NCBI GenBank assembly: GCA_964408455.1
Contig: CAYOZN010000028.1
Location: forward strand, 1 to 64,000
Direction of reading: 5' to 3'
Origin: CAYOZN01 sp964408455
GTDB lineage: Bacteria > Planctomycetota > Phycisphaerae > UBA1845 > UTPLA1
Length of the DNA stretch: 64,000 bases
The notes beneath the pieces are model-generated. The model saw nothing but the letters and a program-made list of their open reading frames with translations, was not told where the DNA came from and ran no database searches. Within the stretch, counting starts at the first letter, position 1. Each line of letters opens with the position of its first letter. The translations under genes and the position numbers were made by a program. Below, in pieces: positions 10,825 through 19,678 of the stretch.

Positions 10825-10892
10825 GAGCCTGTCTCAATGACAGTGTGTCGCCGGCCGATAGCCGGTGCGGCGCTGATTATTGAGTCAGGCTC
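10825..10892. repeat. 68-base imperfect palindrome with nested GTGGCAC-type hairpin
   Basis: Outer arms GAGCCTGTCTCAAT and ATTGAGTCAGGCTC match at 13 of 14 positions when paired. Between them is a GCCGGC...GCCGGT inner hairpin related to the GTGTGGCACCGGC repeats at 28064 and 39262. The whole unit could fold into one long stem. It sits between the pckA promoter region and the lipoprotein gene at 10948, and looks like a non-autonomous mobile palindrome or REP-like element. Confidence 0.6.
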
Positions 10893-10947
10893 AGGGGCGG
10901 CCGGCGAACGCATCGCCGGTCTGATTTTCGCGTGAGGTCTTCATTTC

Positions 10948-11706
10948 ATGATTCGCGTATTCCGCTGCGCCGGCCGGGTGGTGATGACGGCCACGATCTG
11001 CCTCGCATTCACCTCCGGCTGCGAAGGCGGCGGCCAGGGCATGAGCGTCCGCCTTTCCGCCGCGGAGCGGCCCGATGTAGATGCCGCCGTCGCGACCGGT
11101 TCGCTCCGCGTGCCCGAGGAAAAACCCTTCAACATCGTTTCGTTCAAGTCCGGACAGGAAGGTCTCTCCGCCCGCGGTGAATCCCTTCCCGCCGGCAATC
11201 ACGGTGCCTCGTGCACGGCGCAGGTCAATGGCACCGGCAGCGCCTGGTCGGAGTTTCAGCTGGGTTACTGCTTCGACAATGCGACTGGCCGGCCGCTTCA
11301 GGCCGTGCTGAAGCTCAGCGTGACCGTATCGGAAAACGCCGAAAAAACGCTCGGCTCAGGTGACGCCGCCGCAGCATCGGGACAGAACAGCCTCACCTTC
11401 CTGGTCAGGGATACTGCGGGCCTGGTCGTCCGGCAGGAGACACTGGCCTCGTCCGATCTGTCAAAAGGCGCGAGGGACACGAGCAACCGCCACGAAATGG
11501 TCTTTGATCTGCTTTGCGAACCCGATCGGGGCTATTACATCCTTCTCGCGGGACGCGCTGCCGCCGACGCAAAGGGCGACGGGTCCGGCGCGAATGCCCG
11601 GCTCGAAGTCAAAGACGTGGCACTGCACCTGGAACACCGGCCGGCCCAGGCCGTCGATCGCGCCGCTCCGCAGGCAGTCAGCCCGCCGGTCACCGCCGGA
11701 TCGTGA
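10948..11706 (+). CDS. Hypothetical lipoprotein
   Basis: 252 residues. The ATG at 10948 has GAGGT nine bases upstream. A lipoprotein signal ends in TSGC (Cys 25). The rest looks like a beta-sandwich: residues 80-220 alternate short hydrophobic strands with polar turns, including SFQ-like and EFQLGYCFDN segments, and the chain ends in a low-complexity Ala/Pro tail. I do not recognise the family. The stop codon overlaps a GTG that could start nadD, so the two may be co-transcribed. Confidence 0.6.
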   Translation: MIRVFRCAGRVVMTATICLAFTSGCEGGGQGMSVRLSAAERPDVDAAVATGSLRVPEEKPFNIVSFKSGQEGLSARGESLPAGNHGASCTAQVNGTGSAWSEFQLGYCFDNATGRPLQAVLKLSVTVSENAEKTLGSGDAAAASGQNSLTFLVRDTAGLVVRQETLASSDLSKGARDTSNRHEMVFDLLCEPDRGYYILLAGRAAADAKGDGSGANARLEVKDVALHLEHRPAQAVDRAAPQAVSPPVTAGS

Positions 11707-11771
11707 CAACGGCGGCCGGATTGCCATCGGCGGTGCCGCAAGCCGAGTCGGCGAACTTTGCCAACACCCAC

Positions 11772-12395
11772 ATGCCTCAGCGTATCGGTCTTTTCGGTGG
11801 CACCTTCGATCCGATCCACGTCGGGCACCTGATCTCGGCGCGATCCCTCGCCGAACAGGCGCGCCTGGAGCGCGTCATCCTCATCCCGGCGGCACAGTCA
11901 CCACATAAAGCAAACCTGCCGATCGCCGCCGCCGCTCATCGACTGGAGATGTGTCGCCTGGCAGTGCACGGCGATCCGCTGTTTGATGTGACGGACGTGG
12001 AAGTCAAACGCGTCGGGCCCAGCTATACCTACGACACCGTTCGGCAGATGTATGACGTCGCCGGAGCCCAGCCATCGCTCTTCTGGCTGATCGGCGCGGA
12101 CCAGCTCGGCGAGTTGCATCGATGGCATCGCGCCAAGGACCTGTTGCAACTCGTGACGTTCGTGACGGCCGTCCGCCCCGGTTGGAAACCGCCAGGCGAA
12201 CCCGAGCTTGCGGCCCGGCTCGGCTTGGAGCCAGCGCGAAGCATTCTCGCGCACTGTTATCGGACGCCCTACGTCGAAGTGAGCGCCTCGGATATCCGCC
12301 GTCGGTTATTGGACCGACTCAGTGTTCGCTACATGGTGCCCGATGCAGTCGCCTCCTACATCCAGACGAACGCGCTTTATCGGGAATCGCCTTAG
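11772..12395 (+). CDS. nadD: Nicotinate-nucleotide adenylyltransferase
   Basis: About 207 residues. It transfers AMP from ATP to nicotinate mononucleotide to make deamido-NAD in NAD synthesis. The nucleotidyltransferase signature GGTFDPIHVGH is at residues 9-19, SPHK follows near residue 44, LIGADQL near 105, and SASDIRRRL near 177 is the second ATP-binding motif. The ATG at 11772 gives the canonical N-terminus. A GTG at 11703, overlapping the upstream stop, is in frame and would add 23 residues, so translational coupling is possible. The partner enzyme NadE is 3.2 kb downstream. Confidence 0.95.
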   Translation: MPQRIGLFGGTFDPIHVGHLISARSLAEQARLERVILIPAAQSPHKANLPIAAAAHRLEMCRLAVHGDPLFDVTDVEVKRVGPSYTYDTVRQMYDVAGAQPSLFWLIGADQLGELHRWHRAKDLLQLVTFVTAVRPGWKPPGEPELAARLGLEPARSILAHCYRTPYVEVSASDIRRRLLDRLSVRYMVPDAVASYIQTNALYRESP

Positions 12396-12457
12396 GAAAA
12401 ATCCTTAATCCTGCTGGTGTAACCGACCGTACAGAAAAGATTTACGAGCCGTAAAGA

Positions 12458-12487
12458 TTGACCCGGAATTGGGATTTATCATACGAT
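12458..12487 (+). promoter_or_regulatory. Promoter-like element upstream of DUF1571 gene
   Basis: TTGACC, an 18-base spacer, then TACGAT. The predicted start near 12494 would give a leader of about 270 bases before the ATG at 12763. Confidence 0.45.
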
Positions 12488-12702
12488 ATGCTTTGTATAC
12501 GTGGTGGCAACCCTGGTCGCCTCCGAGCGTCTAAATATGCGCGCTTCGAGAACCCCGATGGGATAACAGGCCATGTGTGATGCGATTAAGACCGGAAGCC
12601 CCAGCCTGTAAACTGGCGAGCCACGCTTGACTTGCGACTGGCAATCGAAGTTTATGCCTTATTGCGACCGATTGCTTTGACCGACCTAATAAGTTGAAAA
12701 CC

Positions 12703-12740
12703 GTGCCGGCAATGATTCGCCCGCGGGGCGCGGCCGGCAC
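12703..12740. terminator. Strong nested hairpin 22 bases before a start codon
   Basis: Outer arms GTGCCGGC and GCCGGCAC enclose an inner CGCCC/GGGCG stem. No T-run follows, so this could be a leader structure, an attenuator or the end of an upstream RNA rather than a standard intrinsic terminator. Confidence 0.45.
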
Positions 12741-12762
12741 ATGACAACCAGGGTCAGCTTGC

Positions 12763-13653
12763 ATGCCCAAGGATCCCAAGCAACATACCCGCCGCCGCAT
12801 CCAGATCCTGTTCGGGCTGCTCCTTGCCGGCATTTTCTACGCGGAGTTCATGTATGACGGCAGTCACGAAGTGGTCCTCCACCGTAACGTGCCCGTCGCA
12901 CAGGCGGCGGTCACCGCGCCGCTGAACACCTTCGAAGACCTTGTCCGCCGACAGCCCCTCAAGGCCCTGATTCAGGCGCGCGAGCGCCTCGACCGTGAAG
13001 GCCTCGATTACACCTGCATTTTCATCAAGCAGGAATGCATCAACGACGCCATGACCGCTGAACAGGAAATCGAGGTCAAATTCCGGCCGCAGCCCTACAG
13101 CGTCATGATGAACTGGCTGCGCAATCCCGGCCTTGCCCAGCGCGTGCTCTACGTCAAGAACAAGTGGATCGACGAGGACGCCGATCATCCCGACGAGCGC
13201 GAACAGGCCGTCTGCCAGCCGGCCAAGGGCCTGTCGCTATTCATCAAGAGCATCAAGCAACCGATCCGCGGCACCGTTGCCCAGCGCACCTCGCGGCGAT
13301 CCATCGACGAATTCGGCTTCCGCCGTGCGCTGGATCTGCTCGTGCTCTACTCCGAGAGGGCACATGAGCGAAACGAACTCTCGCTAGAATTCATCGGCGA
13401 AACCAGTTTCGACGGCCGGTCTGTCTGGCTGATCCGCCGCCATCTGCCCTACACCGGCGAAGATGGCGAATACCCGGATCGCGTCGCCGACATCTATCTC
13501 GATCGCGAGCTGCACATCCCCATCGCCGTCCACTGCTTTGCCGACGACCGCTGCCGCCCGGAAGACCTCCTCGGAAAATACGAGTATCGCAGCGTTCGCT
13601 TCGGCCAGGGCCTGACCGATCGCGATTTTGATCCCGCCACCTACGGCATGTAA
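12763..13653 (+). CDS. DUF1571-like membrane-anchored protein
   Basis: 296 residues. Residues 12-30 form an N-terminal membrane helix after a basic stretch, so most of the protein is probably periplasmic. The region around residues 60-110, with DYTCIFIKQE, EIEVKFRPQPYSVMMNW and similar phrases, resembles DUF1571 proteins common in planctomycetes. The second half (around residues 170-290) has WLIRRHLPY and DRELHIPIAV and looks like the same outer-membrane lipoprotein-carrier-type (LolA-like) beta scaffold; that fold is inference. Biochemical function is unknown. It follows a long AT-rich leader. Confidence 0.7.
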   Translation: MPKDPKQHTRRRIQILFGLLLAGIFYAEFMYDGSHEVVLHRNVPVAQAAVTAPLNTFEDLVRRQPLKALIQARERLDREGLDYTCIFIKQECINDAMTAEQEIEVKFRPQPYSVMMNWLRNPGLAQRVLYVKNKWIDEDADHPDEREQAVCQPAKGLSLFIKSIKQPIRGTVAQRTSRRSIDEFGFRRALDLLVLYSERAHERNELSLEFIGETSFDGRSVWLIRRHLPYTGEDGEYPDRVADIYLDRELHIPIAVHCFADDRCRPEDLLGKYEYRSVRFGQGLTDRDFDPATYGM

Positions 13654-13707
13654 TCGACGACTGTCTGAGCAATTGCCGCACGATCGGAAAGTGCCTTCGA
13701 GACGGCA

Positions 13708-14640
13708 CTACAGCGCCGTTCTCGCCTCGATGGCGAGAAACGGATTCTGGTTCAGAAATGGCGGCAGAATCCACGACGCCAGGCCGGCGATCAGCGTCGC
13801 CAGCCCGACGATGACAGCCGCGCGCCGAGCCCGGTCCGACATTCCCTCAAACGGCCGATTCAAAACGACGATCAGCATGACCAGTGGCCACATGGCCGCC
13901 ATCGGTGCCCGTCGCACAAGTCTTAGCACGTTGCGGATGCCGTTTCGCATGGACCGCCATGTTGACACCGGCGATCCATGCGCCTTTGGTGCCGGCCCGG
14001 ACGGCACATCCGCCAATACCGGGGCCGCATCGCCGGCTTCCTCCCCGGACCCGTCGGCGGCTTCGGCTTCCTCGCCTGCTGATCCTCGGGATGTCGATAG
14101 CCGTGCCCCCGCGGACTCCTCGCGAAATCCGTCCGACGCCTCACCCGCGCCCGCCGGCCATTCCTCGTCCTCCGCACCATCGTCGACGTAAATCGCCGGC
14201 TTCGAATAGTCGACCGCCGGTTGCATCTGGGACTGTGCCGGTTCGTGCTGTGCCTCGTCCACCGCGGAGGGCACGTGGCCTTGCGGCTCGCCCGAACGCT
14301 CCACATCCGGCATGCCGTAGCGCTGCGCGTGATCGTGCGCGATTTTCTCGCCCGTGTGCGCCGTCGAAGGGGCACCCGCAATCACCCGGTCGTCAGCCTC
14401 GTCAGGATCGTGCAGAAGATCGGCAAGCGGTCGTGCAGGGGCCGTCCTTGCCGCGTCCCGCCGCGCGAGGCCTCGCGCAGTTTCATCGACGAACGCCTCG
14501 AACGGCACGGCGTCCAGATCATCGCCGGCTTCGGCGGCCGCGCGGGCCAGATCGCGCGACATCTGCTCCGCTTCGGCGAGCAGGCGTTCGACATCGACCT
14601 CCTCCGGCAGACTCGGTGTTACGTCTTGCATCCCGGACAT
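13708..14640 (-). CDS. Hypothetical membrane protein with long acidic disordered region
   Basis: 310 residues from the ATG at 14640; the frame stays open to 14718. Residues 10-70 are helical and charged, 70-220 are low-complexity Ala/Glu/Pro/Ser and probably disordered, and two membrane helices sit near the C-terminus (about MWPLVMLIVVLN and VIVGLATLIAGLASWIL). The layout suggests a tail-anchored protein with its long soluble part in the cytoplasm. No family recognised. It is convergent with the DUF1571 gene. Confidence 0.6.
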   Translation of the reverse strand: MSGMQDVTPSLPEEVDVERLLAEAEQMSRDLARAAAEAGDDLDAVPFEAFVDETARGLARRDAARTAPARPLADLLHDPDEADDRVIAGAPSTAHTGEKIAHDHAQRYGMPDVERSGEPQGHVPSAVDEAQHEPAQSQMQPAVDYSKPAIYVDDGAEDEEWPAGAGEASDGFREESAGARLSTSRGSAGEEAEAADGSGEEAGDAAPVLADVPSGPAPKAHGSPVSTWRSMRNGIRNVLRLVRRAPMAAMWPLVMLIVVLNRPFEGMSDRARRAAVIVGLATLIAGLASWILPPFLNQNPFLAIEARTAL

Positions 14641-14814
14641 TACTGCGTGCTGAGCACGGTTTTTCTCCAACGCTGGCGCAGACCCTCCGCGCAAGCGGCG
14701 AACCGCGCCCCCACCCACTTATCGGTAGCGGCGCCGACTGGCCTGCAACCTCTGCGCCTCGGCCGGCGGGTTTTGCGCTTGTCGCGACCCATCCGCTCGC
14801 ACACGATGTAATCC

Positions 14815-15579
14815 ATGCGTAAGCCGCGAATACTGGTCGACGAATGCCGGCGGGGACGCCTGCGCGTCGAAGGTCGCGAGGCGCACCACGCCCTTCGTGT
14901 GTTGAGGCTGGGCCCCGGCGCCCACGTCACGTTGTTCGACGGCGCCGGTCGCGAAGCCGCCGCCATCATTTGCGATATCGGCGGCGACTGGTTTGAGGCA
15001 CTGATCGCCGACGAGATCGTTCAGAGGTCGACGGGGGCAGGCCGCCTGGTGCTCGGCGTTGCGACGCCCAAGGGCGACCGCGCCGCCTGGCTGGTGGAAA
15101 AGTGTGCCGAGCTGGGCGTTTCGAGCGTGATCTTCCTCGAAACGTCCCGCGGCGTGGTGGAGCCGGGCGCGGGCAAGCTGGATCGCTGGCGGCGCAAGGC
15201 CCGTGAGGCGGCGAAGCAGTCGGGATCACCCGCCGTGCTGGAAGTCGATGCCGGCACGCCGATCGCCGCCTGGCTCGCGACGCTCCCGGCAGACTCCCTG
15301 CTGCTTTACGGCGATCCGCGAGGCGGTCTGCCGATGGGCGCAGTTTTGAGGAAGCTGTCCGCCGGATCGCGGGACATCTGCATGGCGATCGGGCCTGAGG
15401 GCGGATTCACCGACGACGAGCTCGCGAGCCTGGCCGCGTCGGATGGCGAGAAAGTCTCGCTCGGAGCCAATGTACTTCGCATCGAGACCGCCGCCGTCGC
15501 CGCCGCGGCGATATGGGCCGACTGGCGCGCGGCGGCTCATGGCGATGGTGCCGCCGACAGCTATACTGTGGGCGCATGA
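14815..15579 (+). CDS. rsmE: 16S rRNA (uracil-1498-N3)-methyltransferase
   Basis: 254 residues, the usual length. It methylates U1498 of 16S rRNA in the small subunit, using S-adenosylmethionine. The N-terminal PUA-like domain (about 1-70) is followed by a SPOUT knot domain. The knot motifs AIGPEGGFTDDE (about 190-201) and LGANVLRIETAA (about 216-227) are intact. The stop codon overlaps the ATG of nadE in an ATGA, so the two are translationally coupled. Confidence 0.95.
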   Translation: MRKPRILVDECRRGRLRVEGREAHHALRVLRLGPGAHVTLFDGAGREAAAIICDIGGDWFEALIADEIVQRSTGAGRLVLGVATPKGDRAAWLVEKCAELGVSSVIFLETSRGVVEPGAGKLDRWRRKAREAAKQSGSPAVLEVDAGTPIAAWLATLPADSLLLYGDPRGGLPMGAVLRKLSAGSRDICMAIGPEGGFTDDELASLAASDGEKVSLGANVLRIETAAVAAAAIWADWRAAAHGDGAADSYTVGA

Positions 15580-17231
15580 AAGTCGCGCTGGCTCAGATCA
15601 ATTTCATCATCGGCGATTTCGATCACAACTGCGGCCGCATGCTGGCATGCCACGCACAGGCGCGGGAGGCCGGCGCCGATCTGGTTCTGTTCTCCGAACT
15701 GTCCATCACCGGCTATCCGCCCAAGGACATGCTGCTCAAGCCCGGCTTCATCGATGAGAATCGGCGCCGGCTCAACAGCCTCGCGCGGCAGATGGGTGAC
15801 GGACCGGCGGCACTAGTGGGCTTCGTCGCCCGCAGCGAAGCCGCCGTCGGACGCTCGGTGCGCAATGCCCTGGCGCTGTTGCGCGGCGGCAGAGTCGAGG
15901 CCGAGTTTAACAAGTCGCTGCTTCCCACCTACGACGTATTCGACGAGCACCGCTACTTCGAGCCCGCCGAGGCCCCCGCGCTGTTCGAGCTGAGCTGTGC
16001 CGATCGCACGGTTCGCATCGGCGTGACGATCTGCGAAGACTTGTGGAACGACGGCCGCATATTCGCCCGCCGGCTGTACCAGCGCAATCCCGCGGAAGAG
16101 CTCATCAGGCTCGGCGCACAGATCATCGTCAACGCCTCCGCATCGCCGTTTACCGTCGGCAAGCAGGACATCCGCCAGAAACTGATCGCCAATCACGCCG
16201 CGACCCACAAGGTGCCCGTCGTCTACGTCAACCAGGTCGGCGGCAACGACGAGCTGCTCTTCGACGGGGCCAGCCTGGTCTACGACGCGGCAGGGGCCCT
16301 GCGCGCCCGCGCCCGCGCCTTTGAGGAAGACCTGCTCGTCGTCGATCCCTTTTCCGGCGGCCCTGCCCGCATCGAAGAATATCCCGCCGAACTCGAATCC
16401 GTCTGGCGCGGCCTGGTCATGGGAACGCGCGACTACGTCGATAAGTGCCGCTTTCGCGATGTGGTCATCGGCCTGTCGGGCGGCATCGACTCGGCGCTCG
16501 TCGCGGCCATCGCCGCCGAGGCCCTGGGTCCGTCGCGCGTGCACGGCGTCGCCATGCCGTCGCGTTACAGCACCGCCCACAGCCTCACCGACGCGGAAAG
16601 CCTGGCAACAAACCTCGGTCTGGATTATCGCATCGTGCCGATCTCGCGTCTCCACGCCGCCTACGAGGAGCAGCTTGCCCCGCACTTCCGCGGCCGGGAG
16701 CCGGATGTGGCCGAGGAGAATATCCAGGCCCGCGTGCGCGGCACCGTGCTCATGGCCCTCTCCAACAAGTTCGACTGGCTGCTGCTCACCACCGGCAACA
16801 AGAGCGAACTGGCCGTCGGCTACTGCACGCTCTATGGCGACATGTGCGGCGGCCTGGCCGTCATCAGCGACGTGCCCAAGACGATGGTCTATCGCCTCTC
16901 GCGCTGGCTCAACGACACGCGCGGTCGCGAGATCATCCCCGAGTCCACCATCTCCAAGCCCCCATCGGCCGAACTGCGGCCTGGCCAGCTCGACCAGGAC
17001 ACGCTTCCACCCTACGAAGTGCTCGACGCCATTCTCCACCAATACGTGGAGCTGGAGCGCTCGGTCGCCGACATCGTTGCCGCCGGATTCGATGAATCGA
17101 TCGTGCGTGAAGTGGCCGTCACCGTCGACCGCAACGAATACAAACGCAAGCAGATGGCGACGGGGCTCAAGGTCACCAGCCGCGCCTTCGGCGTCGGCCG
17201 CCGAATGCCCATCGCCGCGAAGTTCGGCTGA
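15576..17231 (+). CDS. nadE: Glutamine-dependent NAD+ synthetase
   Basis: 551 residues with two domains. The N-terminal nitrilase-type glutaminase has the Glu-Lys-Cys triad at E41, K113 and C153 and supplies ammonia. The C-terminal synthetase domain has the ATP-pyrophosphatase motif SGGIDS at 301-306 and TTGNKSELAVGYCTLYGDM downstream, and amidates deamido-NAD to NAD. The ATG at 15576 overlaps the rsmE stop. A TATACT at 15562-15567 could also act as a -10 element but lies in rsmE codons. Confidence 0.97.
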   Translation: MKVALAQINFIIGDFDHNCGRMLACHAQAREAGADLVLFSELSITGYPPKDMLLKPGFIDENRRRLNSLARQMGDGPAALVGFVARSEAAVGRSVRNALALLRGGRVEAEFNKSLLPTYDVFDEHRYFEPAEAPALFELSCADRTVRIGVTICEDLWNDGRIFARRLYQRNPAEELIRLGAQIIVNASASPFTVGKQDIRQKLIANHAATHKVPVVYVNQVGGNDELLFDGASLVYDAAGALRARARAFEEDLLVVDPFSGGPARIEEYPAELESVWRGLVMGTRDYVDKCRFRDVVIGLSGGIDSALVAAIAAEALGPSRVHGVAMPSRYSTAHSLTDAESLATNLGLDYRIVPISRLHAAYEEQLAPHFRGREPDVAEENIQARVRGTVLMALSNKFDWLLLTTGNKSELAVGYCTLYGDMCGGLAVISDVPKTMVYRLSRWLNDTRGREIIPESTISKPPSAELRPGQLDQDTLPPYEVLDAILHQYVELERSVADIVAAGFDESIVREVAVTVDRNEYKRKQMATGLKVTSRAFGVGRRMPIAAKFG

Positions 17232-17324
17232 TCCACAGATTTCACAGATTAACACAGATTCAGTTCATTTCCGGGCCGTCCGCGTGAAACTCCCAATCAG
17301 AATGGAGAAAGCGTGTCTTATTGA
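17232..17324. repeat. Short CACAGATT-type simple repeat after nadE
   Basis: Just past the nadE stop there are spaced copies of CACAGATT (17237-17260). It is related in style to the AATCTGCG repeats that follow. No gene is seen. Confidence 0.5.
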
Positions 17325-17778
17325 CTGAGAAACGATCGTGTCTCAGCTGGGTCCAAACGAAAAGTAAACCGGTCGACCTTCCGCCTTATACAATCCCAAT
17401 CTGCGTCGATCTGCGCAATCTGCGGATTCTTCTGTGTCCATCCGTGCGTCGACCTTCCGCCTTATCCAATCCCAATCTGCGTCTATCTACGCAATCTGCG
17501 GATCTTCTGCGGCCTCACTTCACCCGGAGAGTGTGTTCCAGACAGGTCGAGGGCAGAAATGAAGCTAAGAAACGATCGTTTCTCAGCGTTTCGAAGCTGG
17601 GTCCAAACGAAATGTGAACCGGTCGACCTTCCGCCTTATCCAATCCCAATCTGCGTCGATCTGCGCAATCTGCGGATACTTCTGTGTCCATCCGTGCGTC
17701 GACCTTCCGCCTTAGCCAATCCTAATCTGCGTCGATCTGCGCAATCTGCGGATCTTCTGCGGCCTCACTTCACCCGGA
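17325..17778. repeat. Direct duplication of about 205 bases made of AATCTGCG-type repeats
   Basis: Copy 1 (17325-17528) and copy 2 (17565-17778) share the same order of blocks: a palindrome around AGAAACGATCGT, GGGTCCAAACGAAA, then two units of GTCGACCTTCCGCCTTA followed by CAATCTGCG and ATCTGCGCAATCTGCGGA, and CTTCACCCGGA. The last 14 bases of copy 2 are the 3' end of the SpoIIE-type gene, so copy 1 carries a fragment of that gene. Related AATCTGCGGATG pieces recur near 23950-24020. Confidence 0.75.
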
Positions 17779-19552
17779 TCACCACCACCGTCAGATCATC
17801 CCCCAGCTTCGCCAGCCCGACGAACCGCCGCACATCCCACAGAATCTGCTTCGCGATCAGATCGACCGGCATGTCCGGTGCCAGTGCTCCATGAATCCGC
17901 ACCGACGTCAGCAGCCGTTCGCGCCCGTAGCTGTCGCCGTCGAAGTTCATCGCCTCCAGCGCCCCGTCCGTCACCATCACCATCACATCCCCTGGGCGGA
18001 TCAGCTCCACGCCTGAGTCGTAGCGCGACGTGGGATCGATCCCCAGCACCATGCCGCCCATATCAAGCGACAGCGTCCGCCCGCGGCGCAATAGCAGCAG
18101 CGGCTCGTGCCCGGCGTTGCAGTAGCGCAGCCGCTTGCCGTCCGCACTCAGCACGCCGGCAAACGCGGTCACGAATTCCCCCTCGGTCGTGTCCTCGCTC
18201 ACGCGCAGGTTCACTTCTTCCATGACATCGGCCAGCGACGTCGCCCGCCGCGCCGCGGAGCGCATGGCCGAGCGCGTGCTCGCCATGATCAGCGAAGCAG
18301 GCATTCCCTTGCCGACCACGTCGGCAATCACGAAGCCGACGTCGCCGTTGGGAAACTCGATGAAGTCGTAAAAATCCCCGCCCAGATCGTAATTCGGCTC
18401 GAATACGCACCCGAATTCGTAATGCTCGCGCTGCGGCGGCCGCGCCGGGAACATCCGTCGCTGCACGTCGGCCGCAAGCTTGATCTGCCGGTCGATGCGC
18501 TCCGCCTCCTGCGCCTCCTCGGTCAGCCGGGCGTTGACGATGGCGGCGGCCACCTGCGCCGAGATCGCCTCCATCAGCGTGATGTCGAACTCCGAAAAGC
18601 GGTACACGCGGTCCATGTAGGCCCGCAAGACGCCGATCGGCCGGCCGTCGAACTTCAGCGGGGCCATGAGCACGCTGGCAAGGCCCTCCTCGCGCGCCTT
18701 CTCGGGATAGTCGTTTCGCGGATCGCTGCGCAGATCGGAGATGTACACCGTTTTGCCGAGCAGAACCTCGGCATCGATCTCGCTTTCCGTGGCCAGGATC
18801 GCCCGCTTGTCCAGATATTCCTGCGACAGGTTGCACGAGGCCGCCAGCCGGAGCACGCCCGTCTCCTCGTCCAGCAGCCGGATCGCCGCGGCCTTCAGGC
18901 CCATCGTTTCGATGATCTGCCGCAGGGCCGTGTCCAGAATCTCGCGCAGGTCCACGCGGCGGGCCAGCTTGGTCGAGATGTCGTGCACGGCCGTGATGTC
19001 GTCGATGCGGCACTGTAACTGGTACGCCGTAAAGGCCACCATCGCCAGCGTGCCCGCCATCTGTTGAACGAAGCTGGTGGCCAGCGACATCGTCTCCTCC
19101 GACCACGTCGGAAGCTGTCGCGCCGCCGCTGACAGCGCCGCGGCATCCAGTCCGTGACGCTGCGCCAGCACCGCCAGCATGTCGTCGGTCAGCTCGGCGG
19201 CGGGGCGGTCACCCACGGCGATCGAGCCCAGCCGGCGCTCGTTGACGCGAATCGGTGAGACAAATTGCGACAGGCCCGCATGGCAGCAGGTGCGGCAGGG
19301 GCTCGCCGACTCGTGGGCCGCGGTTGCCGCCTCGGCGTGGCTCTGGGTGCAGGCCGCATCGCCCGATGGCGTCGAACGCATCAGCCGGCAGTACTCCGGC
19401 TTGTTGGCCGGCTCGGTGATCGCCCCGCCCAGATCGTCGCGAAAGCTGGTCGAAATGCCGGTCAGCGCCGCAAAGGCATCCTGCAGTTTTTGCAGGCGCT
19501 CGGCGGCGATGAAGTCGGTCAACTTGAACTCGTGGACGTTCTGGAGCTTCAT
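17765..19552 (-). CDS. PocR-GAF-SpoIIE family serine/threonine phosphatase
   Basis: 595 residues. Residues about 10-170 match a PocR-type sensory domain with Cys-rich YCRLMRS and CRTCCHAGL motifs. About 195-345 is a GAF domain, and a helical linker with IKLAADVQRRMFP leads into a SpoIIE-type PP2C phosphatase (about 375-595) with GGDFYDFI, DVVGKGMPASL, CNAGHEP and VMVTDGALEAMN, the metal-binding Asp positions. It is probably a cytoplasmic phosphatase acting on an anti-sigma-factor antagonist in partner switching, controlled by a ligand of PocR or GAF. No such partners are encoded nearby. The ATG at 19552 has no ribosome-binding site and abuts an inverted-repeat arm. Confidence 0.9.
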   Translation of the reverse strand: MKLQNVHEFKLTDFIAAERLQKLQDAFAALTGISTSFRDDLGGAITEPANKPEYCRLMRSTPSGDAACTQSHAEAATAAHESASPCRTCCHAGLSQFVSPIRVNERRLGSIAVGDRPAAELTDDMLAVLAQRHGLDAAALSAAARQLPTWSEETMSLATSFVQQMAGTLAMVAFTAYQLQCRIDDITAVHDISTKLARRVDLREILDTALRQIIETMGLKAAAIRLLDEETGVLRLAASCNLSQEYLDKRAILATESEIDAEVLLGKTVYISDLRSDPRNDYPEKAREEGLASVLMAPLKFDGRPIGVLRAYMDRVYRFSEFDITLMEAISAQVAAAIVNARLTEEAQEAERIDRQIKLAADVQRRMFPARPPQREHYEFGCVFEPNYDLGGDFYDFIEFPNGDVGFVIADVVGKGMPASLIMASTRSAMRSAARRATSLADVMEEVNLRVSEDTTEGEFVTAFAGVLSADGKRLRYCNAGHEPLLLLRRGRTLSLDMGGMVLGIDPTSRYDSGVELIRPGDVMVMVTDGALEAMNFDGDSYGRERLLTSVRIHGALAPDMPVDLIAKQILWDVRRFVGLAKLGDDLTVVVIRVK

Positions 19553-19554
19553 AC

Positions 19555-19666
19555 ACAAACCCGAAGCGCCAGCGAGGGTGCGCCAGTGCCGAATGCACAC
19601 ACTAATTTGAAGCGCCAGCAAGGGCGCTCTAAAGCCCATTCGCCCTCGTTGGCGCTTCGGGTTTGT
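19555..19666. repeat. Inverted repeat filling a divergent intergenic region
   Basis: Arms at 19555-19578 and 19643-19666 (24 bases each, one mismatch) have the core CCCGAAGCGCCAGCGAGGG. A third partial copy lies between them (GAAGCGCCAGCAAGGG). The element spans nearly the whole gap between two divergent start codons. The same core recurs at 39911 and, inverted, inside the gene at 63445. From memory, very similar repeats giving NPKRQRG-type peptides are common in planctomycetes. Confidence 0.8.
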
Positions 19667-19671
19667 ATAAT
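19666..19671 (+). promoter_or_regulatory. Perfect -10 box seven bases before a start codon
   Basis: TATAAT is followed by seven bases and then ATG, and its first T is the last base of the inverted-repeat arm. A start six to eight bases after the box would make the mRNA leaderless. There is no ribosome-binding site before the ATG, which agrees. The -35 region is not recognisable. Confidence 0.6.
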
Positions 19672-19678
19672 ACGCTTG

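Larger units (their letters stand above)
12396..12762. other. AT-richer intergenic region with promoter and hairpin; possible unannotated RNA
   Basis: This 367-base gap is noticeably less GC-rich than its surroundings. It contains a promoter-like TTGACC and TACGAT pair (12458-12487), several short inverted repeats (for example CCAG...CTGG near 12612) and a strong hairpin at 12703-12740 just before the DUF1571 gene. No open frame of note is present. It may simply be a long leader, or a small RNA ending at the hairpin. I could not match it to 6S, SRP, RNase P or tmRNA. Confidence 0.4.

Noticed and set aside
12396..12762. 6S RNA, SRP RNA, RNase P RNA or tmRNA
   Set aside because: None of the conserved core sequences that I know for these RNAs is present.
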